Source: JANWJE01 sp044326545
Lineage (GTDB): Bacteria > Chlamydiota > Chlamydiia > Chlamydiales > Parachlamydiaceae
Direction of reading: 5' to 3'
Assembly: GCA_044326545.1 (NCBI GenBank)
Contig: JBIRBM010000042.1
Location: 1-13,542, forward strand
DNA length: 13,542 bases
Numbering within the stretch: position 1 is the first letter of the stretch; every line of letters starts with the position of its first letter. The position numbers were made by a program, and so were the translations under genes. Shown here piece by piece: positions 9,001 through 13,542 of this stretch. Below the pieces are notes generated by a model. It was given only the letters and a program-made list of their open reading frames with translations, had not been told where the DNA came from and did not search any database.

Positions 9001-12000
9001 AAGTCTTTTCAGAGCAAGAGCAATCCTTAAAAGACCAAATATCAAAAACAAAATCTGAAATAAAGGAAGTTGAAGCAAAGCGCAAATCGGCTAATAAAAA
9101 AGAGACAAAAGAGTATTGGGACTTGGTTGAAAAAGATTACAAAGACCAAGAACGACTAGACGACAAGATAGCCAAATTGCATAAAAAGCTGGCACAAGCC
9201 GAGAAAGACTATAAACTTTCAATCACAGTAGACTATAAAAATCCTGACAAGAAAGAAGCGGTTAAAAAACAGCTTTCGGCTGCCGAGGAATTACTTACAG
9301 AGAAAATACAAAAACTAAAAGACAAAAAGGCTGCAAACCTGAAAATAAAAAGGAAACTGGATGCGCTAGTAACGCCTAAGCCAAACAAAAAGCCTAGTTC
9401 TTTATTTGACAAGATAAAGGAAGCACTGGACAATGGGAATGACGACCCAATGGGCGACCTTGACGTGCGTATGGCTTATGCAAAACACCTTACAGGAAAT
9501 AATATAAGCACTGACGAAATAAACAGGCTGAAAGCCAACGTAAGAAAGCTAAACGAACTAAGCACCATAGAAGGAACGGCAATGGAACAAGCCGAACTAT
9601 GGGACGAAATGATGGACACAATTGCTGGCGCAAGTACCTACACGGCTTACGACAAAGCAATGTTCAACTTTTCGGGCAACGTGCTTTCAAACCCATTCGG
9701 AGTAACACAAAACGTATGGCAGTCCATGTTGTCAGTCCCTTCTACTTATGTTAGATTATGGTCAACAGGTAATTTCAAGTTGGCAAACAAGGTATTGGCA
9801 GATGCGTGGGATAAGTCAATGGTAGAAAGTGCCTACATGTTAGAAACAGGGAAACATCCGCATTCATCGTTCGACCCAATGTCTTCGTCTTTCTCCGCAA
9901 CAAAAAGACGTGCAATTGAGGCAAAATTATGGAATCAGGCAAAAGATGGTAACGTATTCAAACGTACATCAGCCAAGACCCAGATAATGCTACAAACGGT
10001 CATGGCAATGAACTCACAAGCAAATGCCTTTTCGAGGGGATTACGTGATAGGAATACATTTATGACGGCAATGATAAAAGATGCCGAAAGGGATAATCGT
10101 AAACTTCCAATAGCAGAGCAAAAGACAAAAGCCCAAATAGTAGCCAATGTAGAAGCGACTGTATTTGAAAACGACATGCAAGCCTATGACAAGGCATTCA
10201 AGGAAGCAGCGGAACGACTAGGGTTGCAAGATGTTGCAAAAAGAGCAACAGCCTACGAGAACATTAAAATGTTTTTCGGACAAGTCCCTGATGTGTATAA
10301 AGGCAAAAAACGAAGCCCAAAAGATGTTACCGACAGTATGCGTGTACATTTGGAAGCCATAAAAGCCGTGAATGAATACAGGGCAATTTATGGTGACAAA
10401 AATATGCAGATTGCGGAAACTATTGGGGATATTACTGACCTGAAAGACACGCCAAAGAACCTAGACTTCAATGGAGAGCGCAAAACTGGTGCAACAAATG
10501 TATTCGTTGGTGCAGTAAATAGTATAAATAAATGGTTGGAGAAAAAAGCCACAGACGGAAAAGAAAGTTTGCATACACAAGCGTGGACTATCGCAGGTGG
10601 AACTACCATGAAAGCGGTTACGCCATTTGCCAATATCATGATAAACTACGGTAGTGGCGCAATGGAATACATCCCTGTCATAGCGCAAGTAAAGGCATAT
10701 AACAGGTTTAATGCGATGAGGAACATAGGTGGCGCACCTGTAAAATGGAACTCGAAAGAAGGCGCAAAATCATTGGGCGCACAAGTTTGGGCTAGTGACG
10801 ACTACAAACAGCAGTTTGGGAATACCGAAAGAGAGTTGGCGTTCCATAGAATGCGCTCTAGGGCAAATACAGGATTGGCGGTAACGATGACAGCCATAGC
10901 AGCCGTGGCGATGTTCGAGGCGGATGACGACCCAGAAAAATTGAAGAAACAGAAATTTGCGATAAAAATTGTGGGCAATGGAATGGGAGTTCCTGACGAT
11001 ATGCACGAATACTGGAAGAAAGTAGGAGGTGGGGAACAACGCATTTTAATCTTTATTGATGGAAAAATGATTCTGGCATTGCCCATAACACAACATCAGA
11101 TAGCACCAGCACTATATGCCATACAAGGCGTGTATGATTCGGCAAAATATGGGTACAGGACTGTAAAAGGAGATATTGACAAAGAAACAACTGCTTGGCA
11201 GGACGCAACGGCAATGGCAGGTAATTTCTCGATGTCAACACTAAGGGCTTTGCTTTCGCCCCAAGTTTCTTTTGGCGCAAGGAAGATAATCGAATCGTTG
11301 GGATATGCCTCAAAAGGGAAATACGACAAAGCCGTATCGAATATTGGACAATTGACTGGCATGATGGCTACGTCCGTATTGCCAGCAGGAAGGGTGGACA
11401 ATATCATGCCAGTTTTGAGGTATGTAACCGAAAACGGCAAGACAAAACCAGCAGGGTATTGGTCGGATCAATTAAAAGCATATTTGCCCTATGCGGTTGG
11501 GGATATTTATCGTACAGCAGGGTACAACAAACAAGCCGACAACGCCATAGAAAGGTTCGCAAATCTTAGACAGGATTATGATTTGTTTACGGGAATGAAC
11601 AAAGAAGCCGTAAGCGCAAAAACAAGTATGTTAATATCGGCTGCGGATAAAATGAACTTTGGCGACCACGCCTATGCTGTATTGGGAGGTAAAATTGAAA
11701 AAGGTATAGAAGAACGCCATGACCACGAAGACAGGCTACAAGAAGTAAATGGGTTTGTATCAAGTATAGGGGTTCGGGTAAAAGACAAGCAATACTCAAA
11801 ACAAGAATACCTATGGGAAAACGGAGGGATTGATTTGGAAGGGAGAATAAACGACACTGGCGAATCAAAAATACTCGAAATACCAGAAGACAAACTGTAT
11901 GAGATAAACCTAGAGGCAAAGACCGCTTTCAATGAGTCGTGCGTGGAGAACTACCAATCAGACAGGGCAAAGTATGATGAATTAAGTATCGACCCTACAA

Positions 12001-12110
12001 ACGATTTTGAAAAGTTGGCAAAAAAAATGAGTGATATGTACAGGGAAAGATATGATTCCTTCTTTGACGAAGCCATGATAAACAATGGAATATCCAAGCC
12101 AGTAAGATAG
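3036..12110 (+). CDS. Giant polyvalent/internal virion protein, 3024 aa, with ART-like domain
   Basis: ATG at 3036 overlaps the previous TAA by one base (TAATG); the stop is TAG. Visible layout: tandem 31-residue repeat (6-65); charged linker; helical region with glycine-rich hydrophobic stretches (~245-490, e.g. GLGSGLGQAATMAATGSGSA and GGYVGLLLGVISGVAQ); Gln/Glu/Asn/Thr-rich low-complexity linker (~500-870); helical module (889-~985) with ARQYLLGGGK and AAHNIWENN; ART-like domain (~1115-1250); helical modules at ~1277-1330 and ~1369-1500 (TSQGRGVQILGAG), then ~1630-1683 (KWIDISTFVEIGKVRIEMGA); five-unit coiled coil (1726-2099); long C-terminal region (~2120-3024) with NFSGNVLSNPFG, PFANIMINYGSGAMEY and a hydrophobic TGLAVTMTAIAAVAMF near 2611-2626. 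This order is typical of phage polyvalent proteins. I infer it is packaged in the virion and injected with the DNA, in the place of T7 gp16 (1318 aa). No peptidoglycan hydrolase, Walker A or RNA-polymerase motif was seen. Confidence 0.75.
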   Translation: MPENKDYISNVHKALTSKVEGFDVSEFDFRTKMQDESYVKNVHKALVKKVQGFDVPESEFVYGKVGLKKKDDTGQGSATPAKPSGESGVQSERQQSTAGNVIPSFNPNDKGLSPSEKQLQIDQETATKRRDAEIESRNASKFVKDNTGLKAKTGELQKDANGVVVDTPNKGIIPALQDKSLLPSSEQKAQEVIQPPRKGSYAEFEQQQEEQQYVNAERDRLALEEGQKDAERAKKYGEDGWYKRTNDLVGGFDRAVTNAPADILKTGSEILNYGGNKINKALGLKESEIKDNPLYKVADSYSNWMDEKMYKGVDKESSAYGLGSGLGQAATMAATGSGSALTLAQRASKAAKITNTLKTSVLPFSQVFNSEFEQKKKEGESDEVAFNQAITNATLSTPLEKMPIANLFTRYNKSIGSDLSKRVLNASAQALEEGSTEYLQQVLSNLTNNQLVELEKNTKSWYDGAGKSAEMGGYVGLLLGVISGVAQGRLKNKAIAKEETNGEQSIGNDLQQKLAQGERESKRAEILSTLEPDGNGGVIMTTEAKSELDKLENARVQVQEPTQQSATNTERAQPSDDITEQQEPVVQPVNTENNQGINAQENGQVPVDETGTVGAVVQGAESVGGTEGEGTKQPSQTGTSAVEESPLEVHPLYAEARAHHDKGIDLHYDKQALELRRGVLVAKKQPTTEIDQQIQAKDAEIESHTIEGESLLQKTQQKEKVIVLSDLLKVRDAGVILSPDFTNNASDIAAKRIQEQNTPKNDTPQPIPDQTSSNPINEDGTNISAGTKISDSVHQDEETLQPKSEPELTDDTTKEQNVPVSVLDQPRTENSKTEKGAKKVSEKYNKGVEYLKGLRNELTPEEIQARKDNADNLRKERADKKKVRELEPVTARQAARQYLLGGGKLSKESIQTDGGLKNHNDHKHLSDIFTSFKKGTKFPSIQQAAHNIWENNSWHDSEITPQDIRNELIALINENRNDWHNDQKSELDPEYIQKKYEESQVPDGWEYEKVGIKEPNDDIAENDFYFQDELSDEEWEKLNNSFYDDQDGNVENGTSKGKSDKNGLRTDQGKHDNGTERNDRGASTQGESIQERFGDTSKSGVELVAEITGKPLSRVEGLNMGQSQARGTYISTEKKNRYETAKNKAKRAFVKLKNPFVFKSESGIHHFRNAIIQEEIQNPNSSFTETDFADYKIPDPWDNVTIDNLSDSGIEKLAGLVADKLIIEGFDSIYWAESKTQEGELVVFDKNNVQLKDNLSAKDKIALGTQGAFANIGAVKNFSPQDKNLMENLRLIAEGINELTGEVGMALMEALEKEFKKHTGRKMPKEFYDYKNELVGGIGESENSNTPPPNTPPKSDTTKNTKEPLVSKFSERTIDTEVFSTLGENEKVFYEKIFNAEAIKMGEEYIKNNGHNLFKDLDNAIQNTNDALAVQSAGIQYALGLETKIKEEQAKIDKMNPDDVTNEQLRNIKEMQKQQAMVVAKVSLLGTSQGRGVQILGAGFSLMRSNPEYMAVAMVEAQTLLSEAQREHLTNRLSEDESIEVAEIVDEAITESQSEIEKDKEIASLKKQLEDFKSRKTRKATKDASPESQATKAKKEAQLSKIEALKAKAKADKAKYDAEFGSSAKAGFDPNKKWIDISTFVEIGKVRIEMGAHDFATFSRKIAKDIADVVGSGFDKSVIKNIWNESNLGLEQDLLDKIKAREEVIIAKKAQQIAKRKADQEVALIERLEKQLTFAKENLALVEKGFDKLSPEKRKSVEKKMSEQAETLKKDIADINKQIKEIEDTSDIFEIQKNREREQKAAQKLVEKIEAKKADIDSLHNGTYVKEGRKVTEPKEKAQLLHELESEYNALKDEESEVKKDINAKEAIRKAEQKTKDTIREKVEAKKKDIEALKNGTYVKAGKKVTTPKDKSQSQIELESELKALSDEESEIKKTIREEEYARTSEQRQKDAYNKKVDNLRKELATQEKNLELSKEGKYKPTDQESTPKVFSEQEQSLKDQISKTKSEIKEVEAKRKSANKKETKEYWDLVEKDYKDQERLDDKIAKLHKKLAQAEKDYKLSITVDYKNPDKKEAVKKQLSAAEELLTEKIQKLKDKKAANLKIKRKLDALVTPKPNKKPSSLFDKIKEALDNGNDDPMGDLDVRMAYAKHLTGNNISTDEINRLKANVRKLNELSTIEGTAMEQAELWDEMMDTIAGASTYTAYDKAMFNFSGNVLSNPFGVTQNVWQSMLSVPSTYVRLWSTGNFKLANKVLADAWDKSMVESAYMLETGKHPHSSFDPMSSSFSATKRRAIEAKLWNQAKDGNVFKRTSAKTQIMLQTVMAMNSQANAFSRGLRDRNTFMTAMIKDAERDNRKLPIAEQKTKAQIVANVEATVFENDMQAYDKAFKEAAERLGLQDVAKRATAYENIKMFFGQVPDVYKGKKRSPKDVTDSMRVHLEAIKAVNEYRAIYGDKNMQIAETIGDITDLKDTPKNLDFNGERKTGATNVFVGAVNSINKWLEKKATDGKESLHTQAWTIAGGTTMKAVTPFANIMINYGSGAMEYIPVIAQVKAYNRFNAMRNIGGAPVKWNSKEGAKSLGAQVWASDDYKQQFGNTERELAFHRMRSRANTGLAVTMTAIAAVAMFEADDDPEKLKKQKFAIKIVGNGMGVPDDMHEYWKKVGGGEQRILIFIDGKMILALPITQHQIAPALYAIQGVYDSAKYGYRTVKGDIDKETTAWQDATAMAGNFSMSTLRALLSPQVSFGARKIIESLGYASKGKYDKAVSNIGQLTGMMATSVLPAGRVDNIMPVLRYVTENGKTKPAGYWSDQLKAYLPYAVGDIYRTAGYNKQADNAIERFANLRQDYDLFTGMNKEAVSAKTSMLISAADKMNFGDHAYAVLGGKIEKGIEERHDHEDRLQEVNGFVSSIGVRVKDKQYSKQEYLWENGGIDLEGRINDTGESKILEIPEDKLYEINLEAKTAFNESCVENYQSDRAKYDELSIDPTNDFEKLAKKMSDMYRERYDSFFDEAMINNGISKPVR
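3051..3230 (+). repeat. Two tandem 31-residue N-terminal repeats in the giant protein
   Basis: Residues 6-35 and 37-65 repeat with a 31-residue (93-base) period. The shared core is Y-[IV]-x-N-V-H-K-A-L-x-x-K-V-x-G-F-D-V followed by acidic and aromatic residues; Tyr7 aligns with Tyr38. The codons have diverged at synonymous positions, so both copies look maintained by selection on the protein. Similar short 'Y...L...V.GF....F' repeats are, from memory, common at the start of large internal proteins of Bacteroidota phages. A head-targeting or protein-docking role is a guess. Confidence 0.8.
3236..3245 (+). other. A10 homopolymer inside the giant gene
   Basis: Ten consecutive A bases encode the end of a Leu codon plus Lys-Lys-Lys directly after the N-terminal repeats, at the border with the disordered linker. 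The run contains an in-frame A-AAA-AAA heptamer. A -1 shift would add about 20 residues before a TGA, and a +1 shift about 30 before a TAA. Slippage would therefore release a short protein of roughly 90-100 residues carrying only the N-terminal repeats. No downstream stimulatory structure was identified, so function is unproven. Confidence 0.3.
6378..6785 (+). other. ART-like (ADP-ribosyltransferase, polyvalent-protein type) domain of the giant protein
   Basis: Residues ~1115-1250 have the landmarks of the ART-like domain found in phage polyvalent and MuF-type proteins. ARGTYIST (Arg1126, Tyr1129) resembles the 'G-x-Y-x-T/S' first strand. It is followed by a Tyr/Ala-rich helix and then AFVKLKNPFVF, matching the common 'V-x-V/L-x-NP' strand. 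Near the end come GFDSIYW and then E-G-E-LVVFD (Glu1238, Glu1240), matching the usual closing 'GYDGI...E-x-VVFDP' segment. The distance from Arg1126 to Glu1240 is plausible for an ART core. Catalytic competence is uncertain: the family uses several alternative triads and I cannot align it here. If active, it would transfer ADP-ribose from NAD+ to a host target after injection. Confidence 0.6.
8211..9332 (+). repeat. Five-unit coiled-coil repeat array in the giant protein
   Basis: Five related Lys/Glu-rich units begin at residues 1726, 1807, 1881, 1955 and 2043 (bases 8211, 8454, 8676, 8898, 9162). The starts at 1807, 1881 and 1955 are exactly 74 residues apart; the first unit is 81 residues and the fourth carries about 14 extra. 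Each unit is a helix (e.g. EKVEAKKKDIEAL), a short G-x-[YF] loop (NGTYVK, KGFDKL, EGKYKP), a Pro/Thr/Lys linker and a second helix (e.g. ELKALSDEESEIKK). Units 2 and 3 are the most alike. Similar helix-GxY/F-helix repeats occur, from memory, in other phage polyvalent proteins. The array could act as a rod or spacer between the ART part and the C-terminal part. Confidence 0.75.
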
Positions 12111-12113
12111 ATG

Positions 12114-12144
12114 TTGTTATGTATAATATAATTAGTATTTTTGC
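12114..12144 (+). promoter_or_regulatory. Predicted Bacteroidota-type promoter for the tail-fibre genes
   Basis: The only real intergenic gap contains TTG (12114-12116), a 19-base spacer, then TATTTTTGC (12136-12144). This fits the Bacteroidota housekeeping promoter, a -33 TTG/TTTG box and a -7 TAnnTTTG box separated by about 19-21 bases. Transcription would start near 12147-12151, leaving a short A-rich leader of roughly 10-14 bases before the ATG at 12161. That is in keeping with the absence of a Shine-Dalgarno sequence. It would allow the tail genes to be expressed separately from the ejection cassette. No terminator hairpin is visible upstream, so read-through from the giant gene is also expected. 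Confidence 0.65.
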
Positions 12145-12160
12145 TTAAACTACGAATAAA

Positions 12161-12697
12161 ATGTTAGCAACAAACAAAAGCACCCTCGAAACCTATTCGT
12201 TTACGACTGGGGATGCACATCCGATTACTGGCGTTACAGTTGCGACAAAAGGCACTGTACCGTTTGCAAGACAGGTTCTTACAAAATTAGGCGCAAATAT
12301 CACAGGCACTACATCGGTAGATATTTCGGGCAATATGCTGGATTCGGTATTGCTTAGTTCGGCTAGTTGGGCGAATATCAGGGATATTGAGAAAGGTGAT
12401 TATTTGTATGTCAACGATAAGGCATTCAAAATAAAATCAGTCGCTCCAAGCAAGAAAGTTTTCAGGTTGAAATACCCATTGTTGTCTGCAATTAGCGCAG
12501 CAAACATCCTGATTGCAAAACAGTTGTACCGAAAAATAATCATTGAAGCGGTTGGGACTGCCAATACCGCCTTGGTAAATGGGATTGCTCTGAAATCAGG
12601 TGGAATATTGATATTGGATAATAGTGATATTGTAGAGCCGATATTCTACAAGGCTGACGGTGCAAATGAGAAACTGAAATTTACGGTCGGGATATAA
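12161..12697 (+). CDS. Small beta-rich phage protein, probable virion component, 178 aa
   Basis: First gene after the predicted promoter; ATG at 12161 is preceded by an A-rich leader (GAATAAA). The protein has no signal peptide, no membrane segment and only two short Lys/Arg clusters. It is rich in Ala, Ile, Val, Thr and Ser in a pattern suggesting beta strands. A central stretch (residues ~67-105) reads ASWANIRDIEKGDYLYVNDK then FKIKSVAPSKKVFRLKYP: a 'GDYLYV...I-SV' strand pair resembling small structural domains in phage tail and connector proteins. The stop overlaps the next start (TAATG), so it is probably coupled to the tail-fibre-like gene. A minor tail or adhesin-associated protein is the best guess; I do not recognise a named family. 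Confidence 0.6.
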   Translation: MLATNKSTLETYSFTTGDAHPITGVTVATKGTVPFARQVLTKLGANITGTTSVDISGNMLDSVLLSSASWANIRDIEKGDYLYVNDKAFKIKSVAPSKKVFRLKYPLLSAISAANILIAKQLYRKIIIEAVGTANTALVNGIALKSGGILILDNSDIVEPIFYKADGANEKLKFTVGI

Positions 12698-13509
12698 TGC
12701 CAAACATCGTAGAGGAACAGGATTCCACGATAAGACAAAAAATAGACAATAAGACTGAATTATTGTCGGTTACGACTGGCGATGTAGGCAGGAGCATATA
12801 CGACTCTTTTATTTTAGCGGCCTTATTTTCCGAAACAATAATTGGAAAAACTTATCCGAAAGGATGGCCAGCTAGAGACGTGGCATTTAATCTATACATT
12901 GCCAAGTTAGACAATGTAAGTTCTGATGTCAATAATACAACAAATTGGCAATTAGTCGGGTCAGGTGCTAATAAACAAGTATGGGACTTGGCGATGGACA
13001 GCTTTCCGTCAGATGCTTATGAAGTAACAAACCCATCCATAACGGCATATAAAACGGATGATATTTACATTGCTACCCCTGACGTGCCGAATACAGGAAC
13101 TTGTACAGCAGAAATAAATTCACTGGGCGCACTTCCCATAAAAAAAGCATCTGGTAGTTCTTATGTTGATTTATTTGCTGGTGATTTTTCGGCAACTTCA
13201 TATTTACTTTATAGAGTAACTTATTTTTTACTAGTAGGCGGAGTTGGCGGTGACAGTTCGACACCATTCACCGAAACAATAATAGGAGATGGAAATCCAT
13301 CAAACGATACTCGAATAGTAGTACATGGCAAAAACACAGCAACCCCAAGCGTTCAGCTTTGGTACGAATATAGTACTGGGCAATGGAGACAGTTGGATGT
13401 CACACAAGGAATCACGACAGAAACGGCAACACCGAACCAGTTATCGTTAAATTTGTTAGCATACGAAGGAAATCAAACAAGTAATAAATATTCAATCATA
13501 GTCCAATAA
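12697..13509 (+). CDS. Probable tail-fibre / receptor-binding protein, 270 aa
   Basis: ATG at 12697 overlaps the previous TAA by one base. Residues ~139-180 contain INSLGALPIKK, a variable loop, AGDFSATSYLLY and then a Tyr-Phe-Leu-Leu strand. This follows a pattern widespread in phage tail fibres: 'lGakpI...G..l.aGDi.a...y.l.yDGt.f.L'. The protein also has two copies of an F-[ST]-E-T-I-I-G module (residues 44-50 and 191-197), each followed 33-34 residues later by a Trp-containing segment (Trp84, Trp230). Overall it is Thr/Ser/Asn/Gly-rich and beta-like, with no signal peptide. At 270 aa it is short for a complete fibre, so it may be a tip, a distal adhesin or one subunit of a multi-gene fibre. 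Position directly behind the giant ejection-type gene mirrors T7, where the fibre gene follows gene 16. Confidence 0.65.
   Translation: MPNIVEEQDSTIRQKIDNKTELLSVTTGDVGRSIYDSFILAALFSETIIGKTYPKGWPARDVAFNLYIAKLDNVSSDVNNTTNWQLVGSGANKQVWDLAMDSFPSDAYEVTNPSITAYKTDDIYIATPDVPNTGTCTAEINSLGALPIKKASGSSYVDLFAGDFSATSYLLYRVTYFLLVGGVGGDSSTPFTETIIGDGNPSNDTRIVVHGKNTATPSVQLWYEYSTGQWRQLDVTQGITTETATPNQLSLNLLAYEGNQTSNKYSIIVQ
12830..13287 (+). repeat. Direct repeat pair (12830-12846 and 13271-13287) in the fibre gene
   Basis: Seventeen bases, ccgaaacaataat[t/a]gga, occur twice, 441 bases (147 codons) apart, in the same frame with a single mismatch. They encode the core of F-[ST]-E-T-I-I-G. Flanking bases are diverged, but each copy is followed at nearly the same distance by a Trp plus Gln-Leu segment. 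The repeat therefore probably marks a duplicated protein module and not an attachment site or mobile element. Confidence 0.7.
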
Positions 13510-13511
13510 TC

Positions 13512-13542
13512 ATGAAAAAGCTACTATTACTATTAACGATAA
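13512..13542 (+). CDS. Start of an exported or membrane protein gene (3' end outside window)
   Basis: ATG at 13512 lies two bases after the TAA of the fibre-like gene. The ten complete codons read MKKLLLLLTI: two lysines followed by a hydrophobic run, the classic beginning of a signal peptide, lipoprotein signal or N-terminal membrane anchor. Nothing further can be said about function. In phage context candidates include a lysis-related protein (spanin, holin), an exported adhesin or a virion-associated lipoprotein. Confidence 0.55.
   Translation, partial: MKKLLLLLTI

Noticed and set aside
11096..11919. Overlapping - strand frames of about 110 codons opposite the C-terminal part of the giant gene
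   Set aside because: No recognisable domains, and fully contained in a well-supported + strand coding region.
3036..12110. Giant virion RNA polymerase (as in N4 or crAss-like phages)
   Set aside because: I looked for a catalytic D-x-D-x-D type metal motif or other polymerase landmarks and found none; the visible domains are polyvalent-protein types.
12122..12127. TATAAT as a sigma70-type -10 box
   Set aside because: No TTGACA-like -35 at 16-18 bases upstream, whereas the overlapping Bacteroidota-type promoter has both boxes at correct spacing.
12111..12160. Terminator or small RNA in the intergenic gap
   Set aside because: No GC-rich hairpin with a T-run is visible; the promoter match explains the gap.
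13448..13456. TAAATTTGT as a second Bacteroidota -7 box in front of the last gene
   Set aside because: No TTG lies 19-21 bases upstream and it is inside the fibre coding sequence; it is weaker than the 12114-12144 site and probably chance.

Overview
The window looks like a piece of a tailed-phage (or prophage) virion-structure region from a phage infecting a Bacteroidota host. All genes are on the + strand. Coding density is close to complete: the only non-coding gap longer than a few bases is 12111-12160. Three lines of evidence point to Bacteroidota. No convincing Shine-Dalgarno sequence precedes any start. The single intergenic gap holds a match to the Bacteroidota housekeeping promoter (TTG-N19-TAttTTTGC). 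The protein types resemble those I associate with podovirus-like phages of this phylum. A single line I counted (3061-3120) is 40% G+C. The standard genetic code fits, with TAA and one TAG used as stops. I cannot name the phage or say whether it is integrated.

Layout. (1) 1-276 is the C-terminal end of an unrecognised gene. (2) 281-12110 is a tight three-gene cassette of 259, 658 and 3024 residues, joined by one-base TAATG stop/start overlaps. Size order, composition and position resemble the internal virion (DNA-ejection) proteins of T7-like podoviruses (gp14-gp15-gp16), but the last member is far larger than T7 gp16. (3) 12111-12160 carries the predicted promoter. (4) 12161-13509 holds a small beta-rich protein and a probable tail-fibre or receptor-binding protein, again joined by TAATG. 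(5) From 13512 a new gene begins with a signal-peptide-like start and runs off the window.

The central object is the 3024-residue protein at 3036-12110. I read it as a giant 'polyvalent' protein in the sense of Aravind and colleagues: one long chain carrying several domains, thought to enter the cell with the phage DNA. From N to C terminus it has a tandem 31-residue repeat, a glycine-rich hydrophobic helical region, a long low-complexity linker, a conserved helical module, an ADP-ribosyltransferase-like (ART-PolyVal type) domain, further conserved helical modules, a five-unit charged coiled-coil array with an exact 74-residue period in its core, and a long C-terminal region of the type found at the ends of such proteins.

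Working model (inference): the first two cassette proteins help form the ejection conduit. The giant protein is packaged in the head and delivered with the genome, carrying a potential host-modifying ART domain. The promoter-driven genes behind it build the host-recognition part of the tail.
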